Source: Pseudodesulfovibrio indicus (lineage in GTDB: Bacteria > Desulfobacterota > Desulfovibrionia > Desulfovibrionales > Desulfovibrionaceae). From it: DNA of 64,000 nt. Where the stretch lies: assembly GCF_001563225.1 (NCBI RefSeq), contig NZ_CP014206.1:1302001-1366000 (forward strand), in the 5' to 3' direction. A program made the translations under genes and the position numbers. Numbering within the stretch: position 1 is the first letter of the stretch; every line of letters starts with the position of its first letter. This document shows positions 38,758-47,823 of this stretch, piece after piece. The notes beneath the pieces are model-generated. The model was not told the origin of the DNA, made no database searches, and saw only the letters and a list, made by a program, of their open reading frames with translations.

Positions 38758-39756
38758 TTACTTCAGTGTGGACTGGGTGAATTCCAGGATGGCCTTGCCG
38801 TCGAGGCCCTTTTCGGCGACCTCGGCCACGTAGCCGTCCAGCACGGGCTGGCCCGCAGCGGCCCAGGCCGCGGATTCCTCGGCGCTCAGTTCGACGATCC
38901 GGCCGCCCTGGTCGAGGAAGAACTGACGGCCCTCGGCGTCGGCGGCATCCCAGGCAGCGGCGTGCTTGGTCGCCCATTCCTTGTTGATGTCGCGGATGAT
39001 CGCCTGGGATTCCGGGTCGATGGACGCCCACTTGTCCTTGTTCATGACAATGAAGAACACGGTGGTGTAGGCCACGGAGAAGGAGTCCGTGCCGTACTTG
39101 CAGACCTCGCCCAGCTTGAAGGACTTGTTGGACTCGATGGGGTGCATGGACCCGTCCACCACGCCCTTCTGCAGGAGCTGGTAATTCTCGGGCATGGGCT
39201 TGGCCACCGGAGTGCCGCCCAGGGCCGCGACCAGCTTGGCGGAGTTGCCGGTGGCGCGGATCTTCTCGCCCTTCATGTCCTCCAGGGTCTTGACCGGCTT
39301 GTTCACGGTGAACAGCAGGCCGGGACCGTGGCCGTTGAAATACATGGGTTCGACGTCGGCCAGCTCTTCGGGCTTGAAGTGCTCGTAGACCGCGTTGGCC
39401 GTGGCCGTGGCCTGGGCCGCGGTCTGGTAGCCGAGCGGCAGGTCCACGGCGGCCATGACCGGGAAGCGCCCGCGCGAATAGGCGAGGCAGGACAGGCCCA
39501 CGTCGGAGATGCCCTCGACCACGCCGTCATAGCACTGCGCCGCCTTGGACAGGGTCCCGCCGGGGTAGTATTCGATGACCACCTTGCCGCCGGTACGCTT
39601 CTCCACTTCCTTGCACCACGCCTCGGCCAGCTGGGACTGGTGGTTGGTGGGCGGGAAGAAGTTGGAGTAGGTCAGCTTCACCTCGGCCCTGGACGCGGTG
39701 GGCAGGGCGACACAGATCACGGCCAGCGCCAGGAGCGTCGTAAGAAGTTTTTTCAT
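38758..39756 (-). CDS. dctP: TRAP solute-binding protein 1 (DctP type)
   Basis: A 332-residue periplasmic receptor for the TRAP permease, with a signal peptide (cleavage near SRA-EV). The usual DctP features are all present: FFPPTNHQSQLAEAWCKEVE, YYPGGTLSKA, DGVVEGISDVG, RATGNSAKLVAALGG and the MNKDKWASI helix. It is strikingly similar along its whole length to the next upstream gene (39828-40835), so the pair arose by tandem duplication. Expression in single copy with DctQM is assured by gene order. Confidence 0.92.
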   Translation of the reverse strand: MKKLLTTLLALAVICVALPTASRAEVKLTYSNFFPPTNHQSQLAEAWCKEVEKRTGGKVVIEYYPGGTLSKAAQCYDGVVEGISDVGLSCLAYSRGRFPVMAAVDLPLGYQTAAQATATANAVYEHFKPEELADVEPMYFNGHGPGLLFTVNKPVKTLEDMKGEKIRATGNSAKLVAALGGTPVAKPMPENYQLLQKGVVDGSMHPIESNKSFKLGEVCKYGTDSFSVAYTTVFFIVMNKDKWASIDPESQAIIRDINKEWATKHAAAWDAADAEGRQFFLDQGGRIVELSAEESAAWAAAGQPVLDGYVAEVAEKGLDGKAILEFTQSTLK

Positions 39757-39827
39757 TGGTTCCCTCCGGGGAAGTTGCTTGGGGTCCGAGGAGGAGCGCT
39801 CGGCTCCCCCCTTGTATATGATGAGTC

Positions 39828-40835
39828 CTACGGACTTTTGGTCATTTCACCCTTGATGAAGTCCACCACGGCCTGGCCGTCCACCGCCTTGCCTTCGCCC
39901 GCGGCGTAGCCGTCGAGGACCGGCTGCGCGGCCTTGACCCAGCGCTCCGCCTCGGCGGGCTCCAGCTCGATGAAGTCGCCGCCCTTGGAGGTCAGGAACT
40001 CCTTGCCCTCGGCGTCTGCCTCGTCCCAGGCCTGGCCGTGCTTGAGCGCCCATTCGGCGTTGATCTGCAGGATGATCTGCTGGTTCTCGGGGGAGATCAT
40101 GGCCCATTTGTCCTTGTTCATGACCACGAAGAAGGTGGTGGTGTAGCCCACGCAGTCGGACAGGGTGCAGTGCCTGACGACCTCGCCGAGCTTCCACCCC
40201 TTGTTGGACTCCATGGGATGGACCGAACCGTCCACCACGCCCTTTTGCAGGGACTGGTAGGAGGCGGGCATGGGTTGGGCCACCGGGGTGCCGCCCAGTG
40301 CTTCGATGAGCTTGGCGGAGTTGCCGGTGGAGCGGATCTTGAGCCCGTTCAGGTCGGCCAGGGTGCGGACCGGCTTTTCGGTGGTGAACAGCAGGCCCGG
40401 GCCGTGGGCGTGGAAGTACATGGGCTGGACGTCGTCGAACTCCGCCGGGCTGAACTTGGTGTAGACCGCGTTGGCCACGTCGGTCGCCTGGACGCCGTTC
40501 TTGTAGCCCATGGGCAGGTCCACGGCGGCCATGACCGGGAAGCGGCCGCGCGAGTAGGCGAGGCAGGACTGGCCGATGTCGGAGATGCCCTCGACCACGC
40601 CGTCATAGGTCTGCTTGGCCTTGGTCAGGGTGCCGCCGGGATAGAAGTCGATGATCACGGCCTTGCCCGTGCGGGCCTCGACCTCGGCGCACCACTGCTC
40701 GGCCAGCCTGGACTGGACGTGGGTGGGCGGGAAGAAGCTGGAGTAGGTCAGGCGGACGGATTCGGCGCAGGCAACGGAGGTCAGGCCGAACAGGAACAGG
40801 GCAATGGCCGTCAGGGTGAAAAGGGTTTTACGCAT
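39828..40835 (-). CDS. dctP: TRAP solute-binding protein 2 (DctP type)
   Basis: A 335-residue paralog of the preceding binding protein with its own signal peptide (cleavage near ACA-ES). Binding-site motifs are conserved (DGVVEGISDIG, YFHAHGPGLLF, RSTGNSAKLIEALGG), but it has a Cys pair absent from paralog 1 (RHCTLSDC), possibly a disulfide. I take ATG 40835; an ATG two codons earlier (40841) is possible. It follows tetR by 44 bases. The two receptors may widen the ligand range of one permease. Confidence 0.9.
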   Translation of the reverse strand: MRKTLFTLTAIALFLFGLTSVACAESVRLTYSSFFPPTHVQSRLAEQWCAEVEARTGKAVIIDFYPGGTLTKAKQTYDGVVEGISDIGQSCLAYSRGRFPVMAAVDLPMGYKNGVQATDVANAVYTKFSPAEFDDVQPMYFHAHGPGLLFTTEKPVRTLADLNGLKIRSTGNSAKLIEALGGTPVAQPMPASYQSLQKGVVDGSVHPMESNKGWKLGEVVRHCTLSDCVGYTTTFFVVMNKDKWAMISPENQQIILQINAEWALKHGQAWDEADAEGKEFLTSKGGDFIELEPAEAERWVKAAQPVLDGYAAGEGKAVDGQAVVDFIKGEMTKSP

Positions 40836-40879
40836 GTGCATCTCGCTTGTGGTGGGGGTGATATGGGGCGAGCAGGGGT

Positions 40880-41473
40880 TCAGCCCTGCCGGGTTCCGTT
40901 CATGAGCGCCAGGGCGATGGCCGCCCTGCGCACCTCGGCCAGGGAAAGGACCTCGGTGCCCAGCGCGCGGTGGATGAGATAGCCCTCGAACAGGGCGGTG
41001 TTCAGCGCGCCGATCTTCTCCGGCGGGAAATCGGTCTCCACGTGGTCGCGGACCAGATCGGCGAAGACCTTGTTGGAGAGCCGGTAGTCGGACTTGTTCA
41101 TGAGCTTGCGCAGCGGCTCGCTGGTAGCGGAATAGACCGTGAACTCCAGGAAGATGGAGGACCAGTTGCGGTCCGAGACGATGGTCTCCAGAAAGTCCCA
41201 GATGATGTTCATGGCCGCTTCGAGATTCTCGGCGTTCTGCACCCGGTCGTGCCGGGTGGCGCGGTACTGGCGGAACTTCTGCTCCACGATCTGGAGGAAC
41301 AGTTCGTCCTTGGAGTTCCAATGCCGGTAGAAACTGCCTTTGGCGTATCCCGCGTGGTCGGTGATCTCGGCCACCGAGGTGTTGGCGAACCCCTTGGTCC
41401 CGAACAGCTCGATGGCCGAGGCCATAAGTTCCTGCATGGTCTGCTGGGATTTTTCCTGTTGTTTGGTCGCCAT
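40880..41473 (-). CDS. TetR-family regulator of the TRAP operon
   Basis: A 197-residue repressor with an N-terminal helix-turn-helix (about 10-55; NTSVAEITDHAGYAKGSFYRHWNSKDELF) and a C-terminal ligand domain. As first gene of the TRAP operon, with a clear inverted repeat upstream, it most likely represses itself and the transporter until the transported compound or a product binds. The effector is not known. Confidence 0.9.
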   Translation of the reverse strand: MATKQQEKSQQTMQELMASAIELFGTKGFANTSVAEITDHAGYAKGSFYRHWNSKDELFLQIVEQKFRQYRATRHDRVQNAENLEAAMNIIWDFLETIVSDRNWSSIFLEFTVYSATSEPLRKLMNKSDYRLSNKVFADLVRDHVETDFPPEKIGALNTALFEGYLIHRALGTEVLSLAEVRRAAIALALMNGTRQG

Positions 41474-41510
41474 CCTCGCCCCTTGTCCGCCGGAATAACA
41501 GCCGGTTTTT

Positions 41511-41562
41511 TGTGACTTGTGGTCATGATGCGACTGGCGGTCAAAAAATGACCGATGGTCAC
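41511..41562. promoter_or_regulatory. Candidate operator for the TRAP-operon TetR
   Basis: CGGTCA-AAAAA-TGACCG (41538-41554) is an inverted repeat, with further GGTCA/GTGAC half-sites at about 41513, 41521 and 41557. It lies 38-89 bases upstream of tetR, between it and the divergent methyltransferase gene. Confidence 0.65.
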
Positions 41563-41666
41563 ATCGGAGAAATCACAGGTAGCAGGGAGGCGATTGGGAG
41601 TCAAGGGGTGTTTCTGGACAACACGTCTCCGATCGATTTACTGGGATGGAAAAGGAGGAGAAGAAC

Positions 41667-42143
41667 ATGGGATCGCAAAGGGAGATGTTTTTCGGCCAGG
41701 GACCGAAGATGATCCGTCCCGCCATGCTGGCGGCTGCGCTCGGCGGCGCCGCGGCGTGGGCGTGGCCGTCGGTGTTCCTGTTTCCGGCGGGGTTCCTCCA
41801 GCCCTTGCGCGCGCTCATCGGCTGGATGCTCGTCCTGGCCGCGTTCGGCCTCTATTTCTGGGGCATGGTCCGTTTGCTCAGGGCCATGAAGGAGGACCGC
41901 CTGGACACGGACGGCCCCTTCGCCCTCGTGCGTCATCCCATGTATTCGGCCTGGCTGGTGTTCCTGTTCCCGGGCCTGGCCCTGGTCACGGGGGCGTGGG
42001 CGATCGTTGCGGCCTCGGTCGCGGGCTGGTTCGCCTTCCGCCGCTGGGCTCCGGTGGAGGAGCGGTCCATGCTCGACCGCTTCGGTCCGGCCTACGAGCG
42101 CTATCGGGAGCAGGTCCCGGCGCTGATACCCATTCCCCGGTAG
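41667..42143 (+). CDS. ICMT/PEMT-like membrane methyltransferase
   Basis: A 158-residue membrane protein with about four hydrophobic segments and the family signature GPFALVRHPMYSAWLVFLFP, where RHPxY binds S-adenosylmethionine. The C-terminal EERSMLDRFGPAYERYREQVP is also typical. Members methylate isoprenylcysteine or lipid head groups; the target here is unknown. ATG 41667 has a strong AAGGAGGAG upstream; ATG 41646 has none. It is divergent from the TRAP operon and shares the operator region. Confidence 0.82.
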   Translation: MGSQREMFFGQGPKMIRPAMLAAALGGAAAWAWPSVFLFPAGFLQPLRALIGWMLVLAAFGLYFWGMVRLLRAMKEDRLDTDGPFALVRHPMYSAWLVFLFPGLALVTGAWAIVAASVAGWFAFRRWAPVEERSMLDRFGPAYERYREQVPALIPIPR

Positions 42144-42186
42144 AACCGGTCCGGGGCCCGCTCGGCCCCGTCCCGGTCCCGCATGG

Positions 42187-43881
42187 TTATTCCTTCCAGT
42201 AGGGGTGCGACAGGTCCTCGAAGGCGGACATGGCCGCGATGGACCCCTCGCCGATGGCGGTGACGATCTGTTGCAGGCCGCCGGTCAGGTCGCCGCAGGC
42301 GTAGACGCGCGGCACCGAGGTGCGCATGTCCGGGCCGACCTTGACGAACCCGTTCTCCTTCAGCTCCGCGCCCAGGGACACGGCCAGCTCGGTGGCGGCC
42401 TTCTGGCCGATGGCCATGAACACGCCGTCCACGGGCAGTTCGGTGACCGCCTCGGTCTCGACGTTGCGCAGCTTCAGGGTGTGCGCCTTGCGGTCGTCGC
42501 CGAGGATCTCGTCCACCACGGTGTTCCAGAGCACCTGGATGCCCTCGCGCTCCACGGAGTCCACGAGCGGCTTCTGGGCGCGGAATTCGTCCCGGCGGTG
42601 GATGATGGTCACGGACACGCCGAGGTTCTTGAGGTGCAGGGCGTCGGTCAGGGCGGTATTGCCGCCGCCCACGATGGCCACGGCCTTGCCCTTGTAGAGG
42701 TACCCGTCGCAGGAGGCGCAGTAGTTGACCCCGCGTCCGAAATAGGCGTCCTCGCCGGGAATGCCCAGCTTTCGGTAGCTCGCGCCCGTGGCCAGGATCA
42801 CGGCCCGGGCCGGGTACGCGCCCCGGTTGGTGGTCACGGTGAACGGTTCATCCTTGGCCGGGTCGCCGGGGGTGATGGACTCCACGCCCTCGCCCTCGTT
42901 CACCGGCACGTACTGCCGGGCGTGCTCGCTCATGATGTCCATGAGCTGCTTGCCGGGTACGTTGGTGAAGCCGGGGTAGTTCTCGACCACCGGGGTCAGG
43001 GCCACCTGGCCGCCCACGATGGACTTCTCCAGGATCACGGACTTGAGGCCCGCGCGCACGGCGTAGATGCCCGCGGTCAGCCCGGCGGGGCCTGCGCCGA
43101 CGATGACCAGGTCCACCTCGCCCGGTTCGGCCGCGCCGAAGCCGGCCGGGGCCGAGCCGTCCTTCATGCCGGGCAGCGTCCCTTCCTCCAGGAGCATCTC
43201 CACGGACTTGAGGTGGACCATCTCCACCACGAACCGTTCCTCGGGCATGAGGCCCAGTCCGTCGTGCGCCCCGGAGTTGAATATGGTGTGCGGCACGGAC
43301 CCGACGTTGAATTCCTGGGTCAGGTCGGGATTCTCGTTCATCTCCACGCACTCGGCCTTCACCAGGTCGGGCCGGGCGATGGCGCATTTGATCGCGTGCA
43401 TGACCTGGCCCGGGCAATAGGGGCAGGAGGGCGAGACAAAGACCTGGCAAAGCCGTTCGTCCTCGAGCGGCTCGAGCAGGGCCAGGGATTGTTCGGACAG
43501 CCCGTTCATGCGCAGGGAGACGAGCATGATGGCGGTGATGAAGGATTTGCCTTCCTCGCCCATGGGCGCGCCCAGGAACCGGATATGGTAGTCGTCCGGG
43601 TTGACGCACAGGGTGGGCGACGCGGTCACGCCCAGGGCTTCGGCCCGCTCGGACGGGATGGCCGTCCGGCGGAACTCGATTTTTTCGTGCAGACGGTCGA
43701 GGTCGGCGCAGAACGTGGCGGTGTATTCCGTGAACTCGTCGTTGACGCCGGGCTCGGCGAACAGTTCCAGGACCACGTTTTCCTTGAGGGCCTTGAAGGT
43801 CTCGGTCAGCTGCTTGCGGACGTCCTCGGGCAGGAACCACCCGCCGTTGTCGTCTTCCTTGTCTTTCGTGAAGAGGGGCAT
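42187..43881 (-). CDS. Thioredoxin reductase fused to two thioredoxin folds
   Basis: A 564-residue FAD protein. Residues 1-230 form two thioredoxin-like folds, as in AhpF and archaeal protein disulfide oxidoreductases. The first fold has no CxxC. The second has SCPYCPG (Cys153, Cys156). From about 245 comes a thioredoxin reductase: VGAGPAGLTAG for FAD, NYCASCDG as redox-active dithiol, and VGGGNTALTDAL for NAD(P)H. The enzyme could pass electrons from NAD(P)H to its own N-terminal CPYC and on to a peroxiredoxin or disulfide protein. No ahpC-like gene is beside it. Confidence 0.9.
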   Translation of the reverse strand: MPLFTKDKEDDNGGWFLPEDVRKQLTETFKALKENVVLELFAEPGVNDEFTEYTATFCADLDRLHEKIEFRRTAIPSERAEALGVTASPTLCVNPDDYHIRFLGAPMGEEGKSFITAIMLVSLRMNGLSEQSLALLEPLEDERLCQVFVSPSCPYCPGQVMHAIKCAIARPDLVKAECVEMNENPDLTQEFNVGSVPHTIFNSGAHDGLGLMPEERFVVEMVHLKSVEMLLEEGTLPGMKDGSAPAGFGAAEPGEVDLVIVGAGPAGLTAGIYAVRAGLKSVILEKSIVGGQVALTPVVENYPGFTNVPGKQLMDIMSEHARQYVPVNEGEGVESITPGDPAKDEPFTVTTNRGAYPARAVILATGASYRKLGIPGEDAYFGRGVNYCASCDGYLYKGKAVAIVGGGNTALTDALHLKNLGVSVTIIHRRDEFRAQKPLVDSVEREGIQVLWNTVVDEILGDDRKAHTLKLRNVETEAVTELPVDGVFMAIGQKAATELAVSLGAELKENGFVKVGPDMRTSVPRVYACGDLTGGLQQIVTAIGEGSIAAMSAFEDLSHPYWKE

Positions 43882-43950
43882 GGGGTCACCTCGCGGTTTT
43901 GCTTTTTTCCAACCGTTACAGGGTAGGAGGGGCTGGCGGGAGAGTCAAGG

Positions 43951-46273
43951 CTAGAGCTGCACGACCCGGTTTCTGCCGCTGCGCTTGGCTTCGTAGAGGG
44001 CGTCGTCCGCGCGCTTGAGGATGTCTTCGATGGAGTTGTCCTCGGGGCGCAGGGCGGTGATGCCGATGCTGATGGTGAAGGAGATGACCTCGCCGTGGGT
44101 GGAGACGCGGGTCTGCTCCACGCGGCGGCGCAACCGCTCGGCGGTGTTGTTGCCGGCGGCGATGTGGGTCAGGATCAGGGCGGCCTGGAACTCCTCGCCG
44201 CCCACGCGCCCGAAGAGGTCGGTGGTGCGCAGGGTGGACTGGCACAGGATGACCAGCTCCTTGAGCACGTCGTCGCCCGAAGGGTGGCCGTAGGTGTCGT
44301 TGATGCGCTTGAAATGGTCGATGTCCAGGGAGAGCAGCACCAGGGAGGTGTTGTACCGCTTGCAGCGCTCGAACTCCTCGCTCAGGCGGCTCATGAACTG
44401 GCGGCGGTTGCTGGCCCCGGTGAGCGGGTCGGTGGAGGCCAGGGTGCGCAGCTCGTCCTCCATGTTTCGCTGCTCGGTGATGTCCTGGTTGAGGCCGATA
44501 AGCCGGTGCGGAACGTTGTTGTCGTCAACCTGGACCTGGGCATGTGCGCGGATGATCCGCGTGGCCCCGTCCGGGCGGATGATCCGGAATTCGGTGTTCA
44601 GCAGTCCCTGGCCCTCGATGGTCCGGGCCACTTCGCGCTCCACAGCGGGCAGGTCGTCGGGGTGCACTTGCAGCCGCCAGAGGTCGTAGAGCTCGTCGGG
44701 GTCGGTCGGGGCGATCCGGTACAGATTGAACATCTTTTGGTCCCAGTGCAGGGCGTCGGTCAAAAGGTCCCACTCCCAGATACCGATGTTGGCCGCATTG
44801 GTGGCCAGGTCCAGGCGCTCGGCGAACGCCTTGAGGGTCTCTTCGCTGCGCTTGAGGTCGGTTATGTCCCGCGCCTCGAAGGAGACGTAGGTCTCCGGGT
44901 CGCCCTGGACCCGGACGGGCTGGTGGGAGATGGACATGTACCGCTCCCCCGGGTCGGAAATTCGATCCACGCCTCCTCGCGCACGGTCTCCCCGGCAAAG
45001 GCGCGGTCGATGGCGGGCCGCAGCCGGATGTCGAAGCAGTCCTCGCCGAAGAGCTGGTCCACGGTCTGGCCGACCACCTCGCTCCGCCGCCGGTCGAACA
45101 TGCGCGCGCAGGACTCGTTGATGATGATGTAGCGGTACTCCCTGTCTATGAGCGAGATGAGGTCGGGGTTGGTCTCGATGATCCGCTCGTAGCGCAGCAG
45201 CTCGGCGCGGGCCTCTTCGCGCTCCCGGTCCTTTTCCACCAACTGGTGGTTCACGGCCTCCAGGCTGGCCGTGCGCTCCATGACCTTCTCCTCCAGCCGG
45301 GCCCGGGCCTCGGCCAGCTCCGCACGGGACCGCCGCCGCTGAATGGTGCGCCAGGTGCCGCTCATTATCAGCATCATCTGGCGGATATCCTCTTCGGTGT
45401 AGTTCTGTTCCTTGTTCCCGACTCCCGCGAGAAGGACTATGCGCTGCTCGTCGAAGACCGGGATGTTCAGGAGGCGGACGATGTGCATGTGGCCATCGGG
45501 ATACCCCCGCCGGTCGGGATGAGCCTGGTAGTCGTTGATGATCACCGGTTCGCGCCGGTGGAGGGCTTCGCTCCACAGCCCGGCCGTTTCCAGGCGGTGC
45601 CTGTCGGGGAAGGCGCCGAGCCCGCACTGCGCCATGACCTCGCCCGACCAGGAGAAGAGGGAGAGTTCGGACTCGTCCTCGCTGACCCGGAAGATGAAGC
45701 CGATGGGGCTGCCGGTGACCTCGGTGATGGCGGCCAGGGCGAAATCGAGGATCTCGGCCTCGGACCGCTGGGTCATCTGGGACAGGGCATACAGCTTCTC
45801 GAAGCGGATCTCGTCCAGCTCCAGGTGGCGCAGGGCCTCGCGGTGCTCGGTGATGTCCGAGAAGGCGACCAGATAGGCATCCTGCCCTGCGTACAGAATG
45901 TTCCGGACGTTGAGGCTGGCCCACATGGGGTCCCCGTTCAGGCGGCGCATGGGGACCTCGTAGTTGCGGATGTGCTTTTCGCGGCCGAGCAAGGTGAAGA
46001 GCCGCTCGCGATCCTTGATGTTGGCGTACAGCCGCTTGGTGTTGCGTTCCTCCTCCGGGACGTCGCGCAGCCCCAGGAACCGCTCCGCCTCGGCGTTGCA
46101 GAGGAGGATGTCTCCTTCCAGATTGACGATGGCCATGCCGCTCGGAGCATTGTCGAAGACCTGTCTGTAGCGGTCCTCGCAGGCGGCCGCCGAGACCTCT
46201 TCCAGGCTCGCTTCCAGCTCGGCGATGCGGCGCTGGGCCGCGGCCAGTCTTTCTTGGGGGATTGGTCGCTCAT
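43951..46273 (-). CDS. PAS-GAF-PAS-PAS diguanylate cyclase, two frameshifts
   Basis: A cyclic di-GMP synthase read in three frames. From ATG 46273, an MSDQSP opening runs into the coiled-coil and PAS frame only if one base is added in the five-G run at 46256-46260. The middle piece (PAS, GAF, PAS) then leads into the final PAS-GGDEF piece if one base is added in the C run at 44946-44950, giving FPTRGERYMSISH. The final domain is intact: active site GGEEF with RTTD five residues before it (I-site). The repaired protein has about 774 residues. Both breaks are in homopolymers, so a sequence error is more likely than gene decay. Confidence 0.8.
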
Positions 46274-46382
46274 CACTGTACTCCGTTCCGGGATCGCCGT
46301 TGCCGCCAGTAATCGTTCTTGTTTAATATCACGGTTTTTTTTCGGTAGGTCAACGTAAAGGAGGGCCTGGCCCCGGGCACGG

Positions 46383-46406
46383 AAAAGGGGGCCTTTCGGC
46401 CCCCTT
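46383..46406 (-). terminator. Terminator of the HAO-like cytochrome gene
   Basis: On the minus strand, stem AAGGGGGCC/GGCCCCCTT with loop GAAA is followed by TT. It lies 24 bases past the stop at 46430. Confidence 0.75.
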
Positions 46407-46429
46407 GCGGTTGGTTGTTCGGGATGCGG

Positions 46430-47812
46430 CTACTTCTTGCCGAAGATCTGCTCCGGACGGGTCGGATCGCCCGTGGCGTTCGGGAAGTCGGGGTAGCGGT
46501 ACGCCTTGGTGTTGGAGTCGATGTGGTGCTTGGCCTCTTCCATGAACTGGTTGAAGCGGTGCTTGCACTCGTAGAAACCGTGCCACCAGGCGTAGTCCGG
46601 GGCCATCATGGCCGTGCCCATGCGGGCGCGGCGGCCTTCGTGGTGCCACAGCTCGTAGAACTGGACCTCGAGGTGCTCGTCAAAGTACTTGGTCTTGTCG
46701 AGCAGCCCCTTCTCGTACAGTTCGTCCAGGGTCTTCTTGGCGGGCTTGAAGTAAACCTCGTTGTACTCCTCCACCGAGGTGTCGAGCTGGGTGTAGAAGT
46801 CGTCGATCCAGGACTGGCCGTGGCACTGCCTGCAGATGTCCTTCATCTTGTCGCGCTCCACGCTCCAGTCGGTGCCGGACGGGAACGGCTTGAAGTCCGC
46901 CGGGCGGACCGTCAGCGGGGCCTGGGTCTCCCAGGACAGCCGCTCGGTCACGTCGTGGGTGGTGGGCTGGTTGCCGGAGCCGGACATGTGGCAGGAGGCG
47001 CAGGTCGGGGCGCGGTAATCCACGCCGGGAGTCCAGGCGCCGGGGGCGGAGTTGAAGTTGTACTCCTGCTTGAACGCCTGGTAGATGTCGCCGTGCTTGG
47101 ATTCGTTGTAGATCTCGATCTGCGGATGGTCCGGGCCGAGGTGGCATTGGCCGCAGGTCTCGGGCTTGCGGGCCTCCATGACCGAGAAGCGGTGCCGGGT
47201 GTGGCAGCTGGTGCAGGAGCCGAGCGAGCCGTCCAGGTTCAGGCGGCCGACACCCACGTTGGGCCAGGTGTCGGGATCGAGCTTGCCGTCCTTCATCTTG
47301 AGCACGGTGCCGTGGCAGTAGAAGCAGCCGGTCTTGCGCTCGTTGTCCGAGTTCATGCCGCCGTTCAGCCACGGATCGAGCTTCCACATGATCTCGATGG
47401 TGTTGGCGTGCTTGCTCTTGGCGTAGGACTTGGCCTCGTCCGGATGGCAGCGGGAACAGTCCTTGGGCGTGACCGGGGAGGCGATGGGCACGAAGTACTG
47501 CTTCTCGCCCATGGGCAGGTTGCCCATGGAGTAGTACTTCTCGTGGTCCACGCTGATGTCCTGGTCGCCGGGCTCGGCCTGGTGGCAGTCGAGGCAGGTG
47601 ATGCCCGCCGAGGCGTGACGGCTCATGGCCCAGTCCGCGAAGATGCCCGGGGTCTCCTGTTTATGGCATTCGATGCAGGCCGTGCCCTGGGGCGGGGTGG
47701 CCCGGTCCATGCGCAGCTCGCGCATTTTGGGAAAGTTTTGCGCGCCGGCGGCGGTGGCCAGCGCGGTGACGGCCACCAGGGCCGCGAGCATGAGAATGAC
47801 CTTGCGATACAT
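46430..47812 (-). CDS. Octahaem HAO-like cytochrome c
   Basis: A 460-residue exported cytochrome with a signal peptide (cleavage near AGA-QN) and eight CxxCH motifs: CIECH, CLDCH, CSRCH, CFYCH, CTSCH, CGQCH, CASCH and CRQCH. Size, haem count and the haem-free C-terminal half (PDYAWWHGFYECKHRF) match the hydroxylamine oxidoreductase family, whose anaerobe members reduce nitrite or hydroxylamine to ammonia. The NapC/NirT-type gene directly upstream is the usual quinol partner. I cannot tell from sequence whether the cross-linking Tyr of the oxidative enzyme is present. ATG 47812 follows GGAGG. Confidence 0.88.
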   Translation of the reverse strand: MYRKVILMLAALVAVTALATAAGAQNFPKMRELRMDRATPPQGTACIECHKQETPGIFADWAMSRHASAGITCLDCHQAEPGDQDISVDHEKYYSMGNLPMGEKQYFVPIASPVTPKDCSRCHPDEAKSYAKSKHANTIEIMWKLDPWLNGGMNSDNERKTGCFYCHGTVLKMKDGKLDPDTWPNVGVGRLNLDGSLGSCTSCHTRHRFSVMEARKPETCGQCHLGPDHPQIEIYNESKHGDIYQAFKQEYNFNSAPGAWTPGVDYRAPTCASCHMSGSGNQPTTHDVTERLSWETQAPLTVRPADFKPFPSGTDWSVERDKMKDICRQCHGQSWIDDFYTQLDTSVEEYNEVYFKPAKKTLDELYEKGLLDKTKYFDEHLEVQFYELWHHEGRRARMGTAMMAPDYAWWHGFYECKHRFNQFMEEAKHHIDSNTKAYRYPDFPNATGDPTRPEQIFGKK

Positions 47813-47823
47813 AAGCAAACCTC

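Noticed and set aside
46430..47812. Nitrite reductase NrfA
   Set aside because: NrfA has five haems with one CxxCK; this protein has eight CxxCH motifs and matches the HAO family better.
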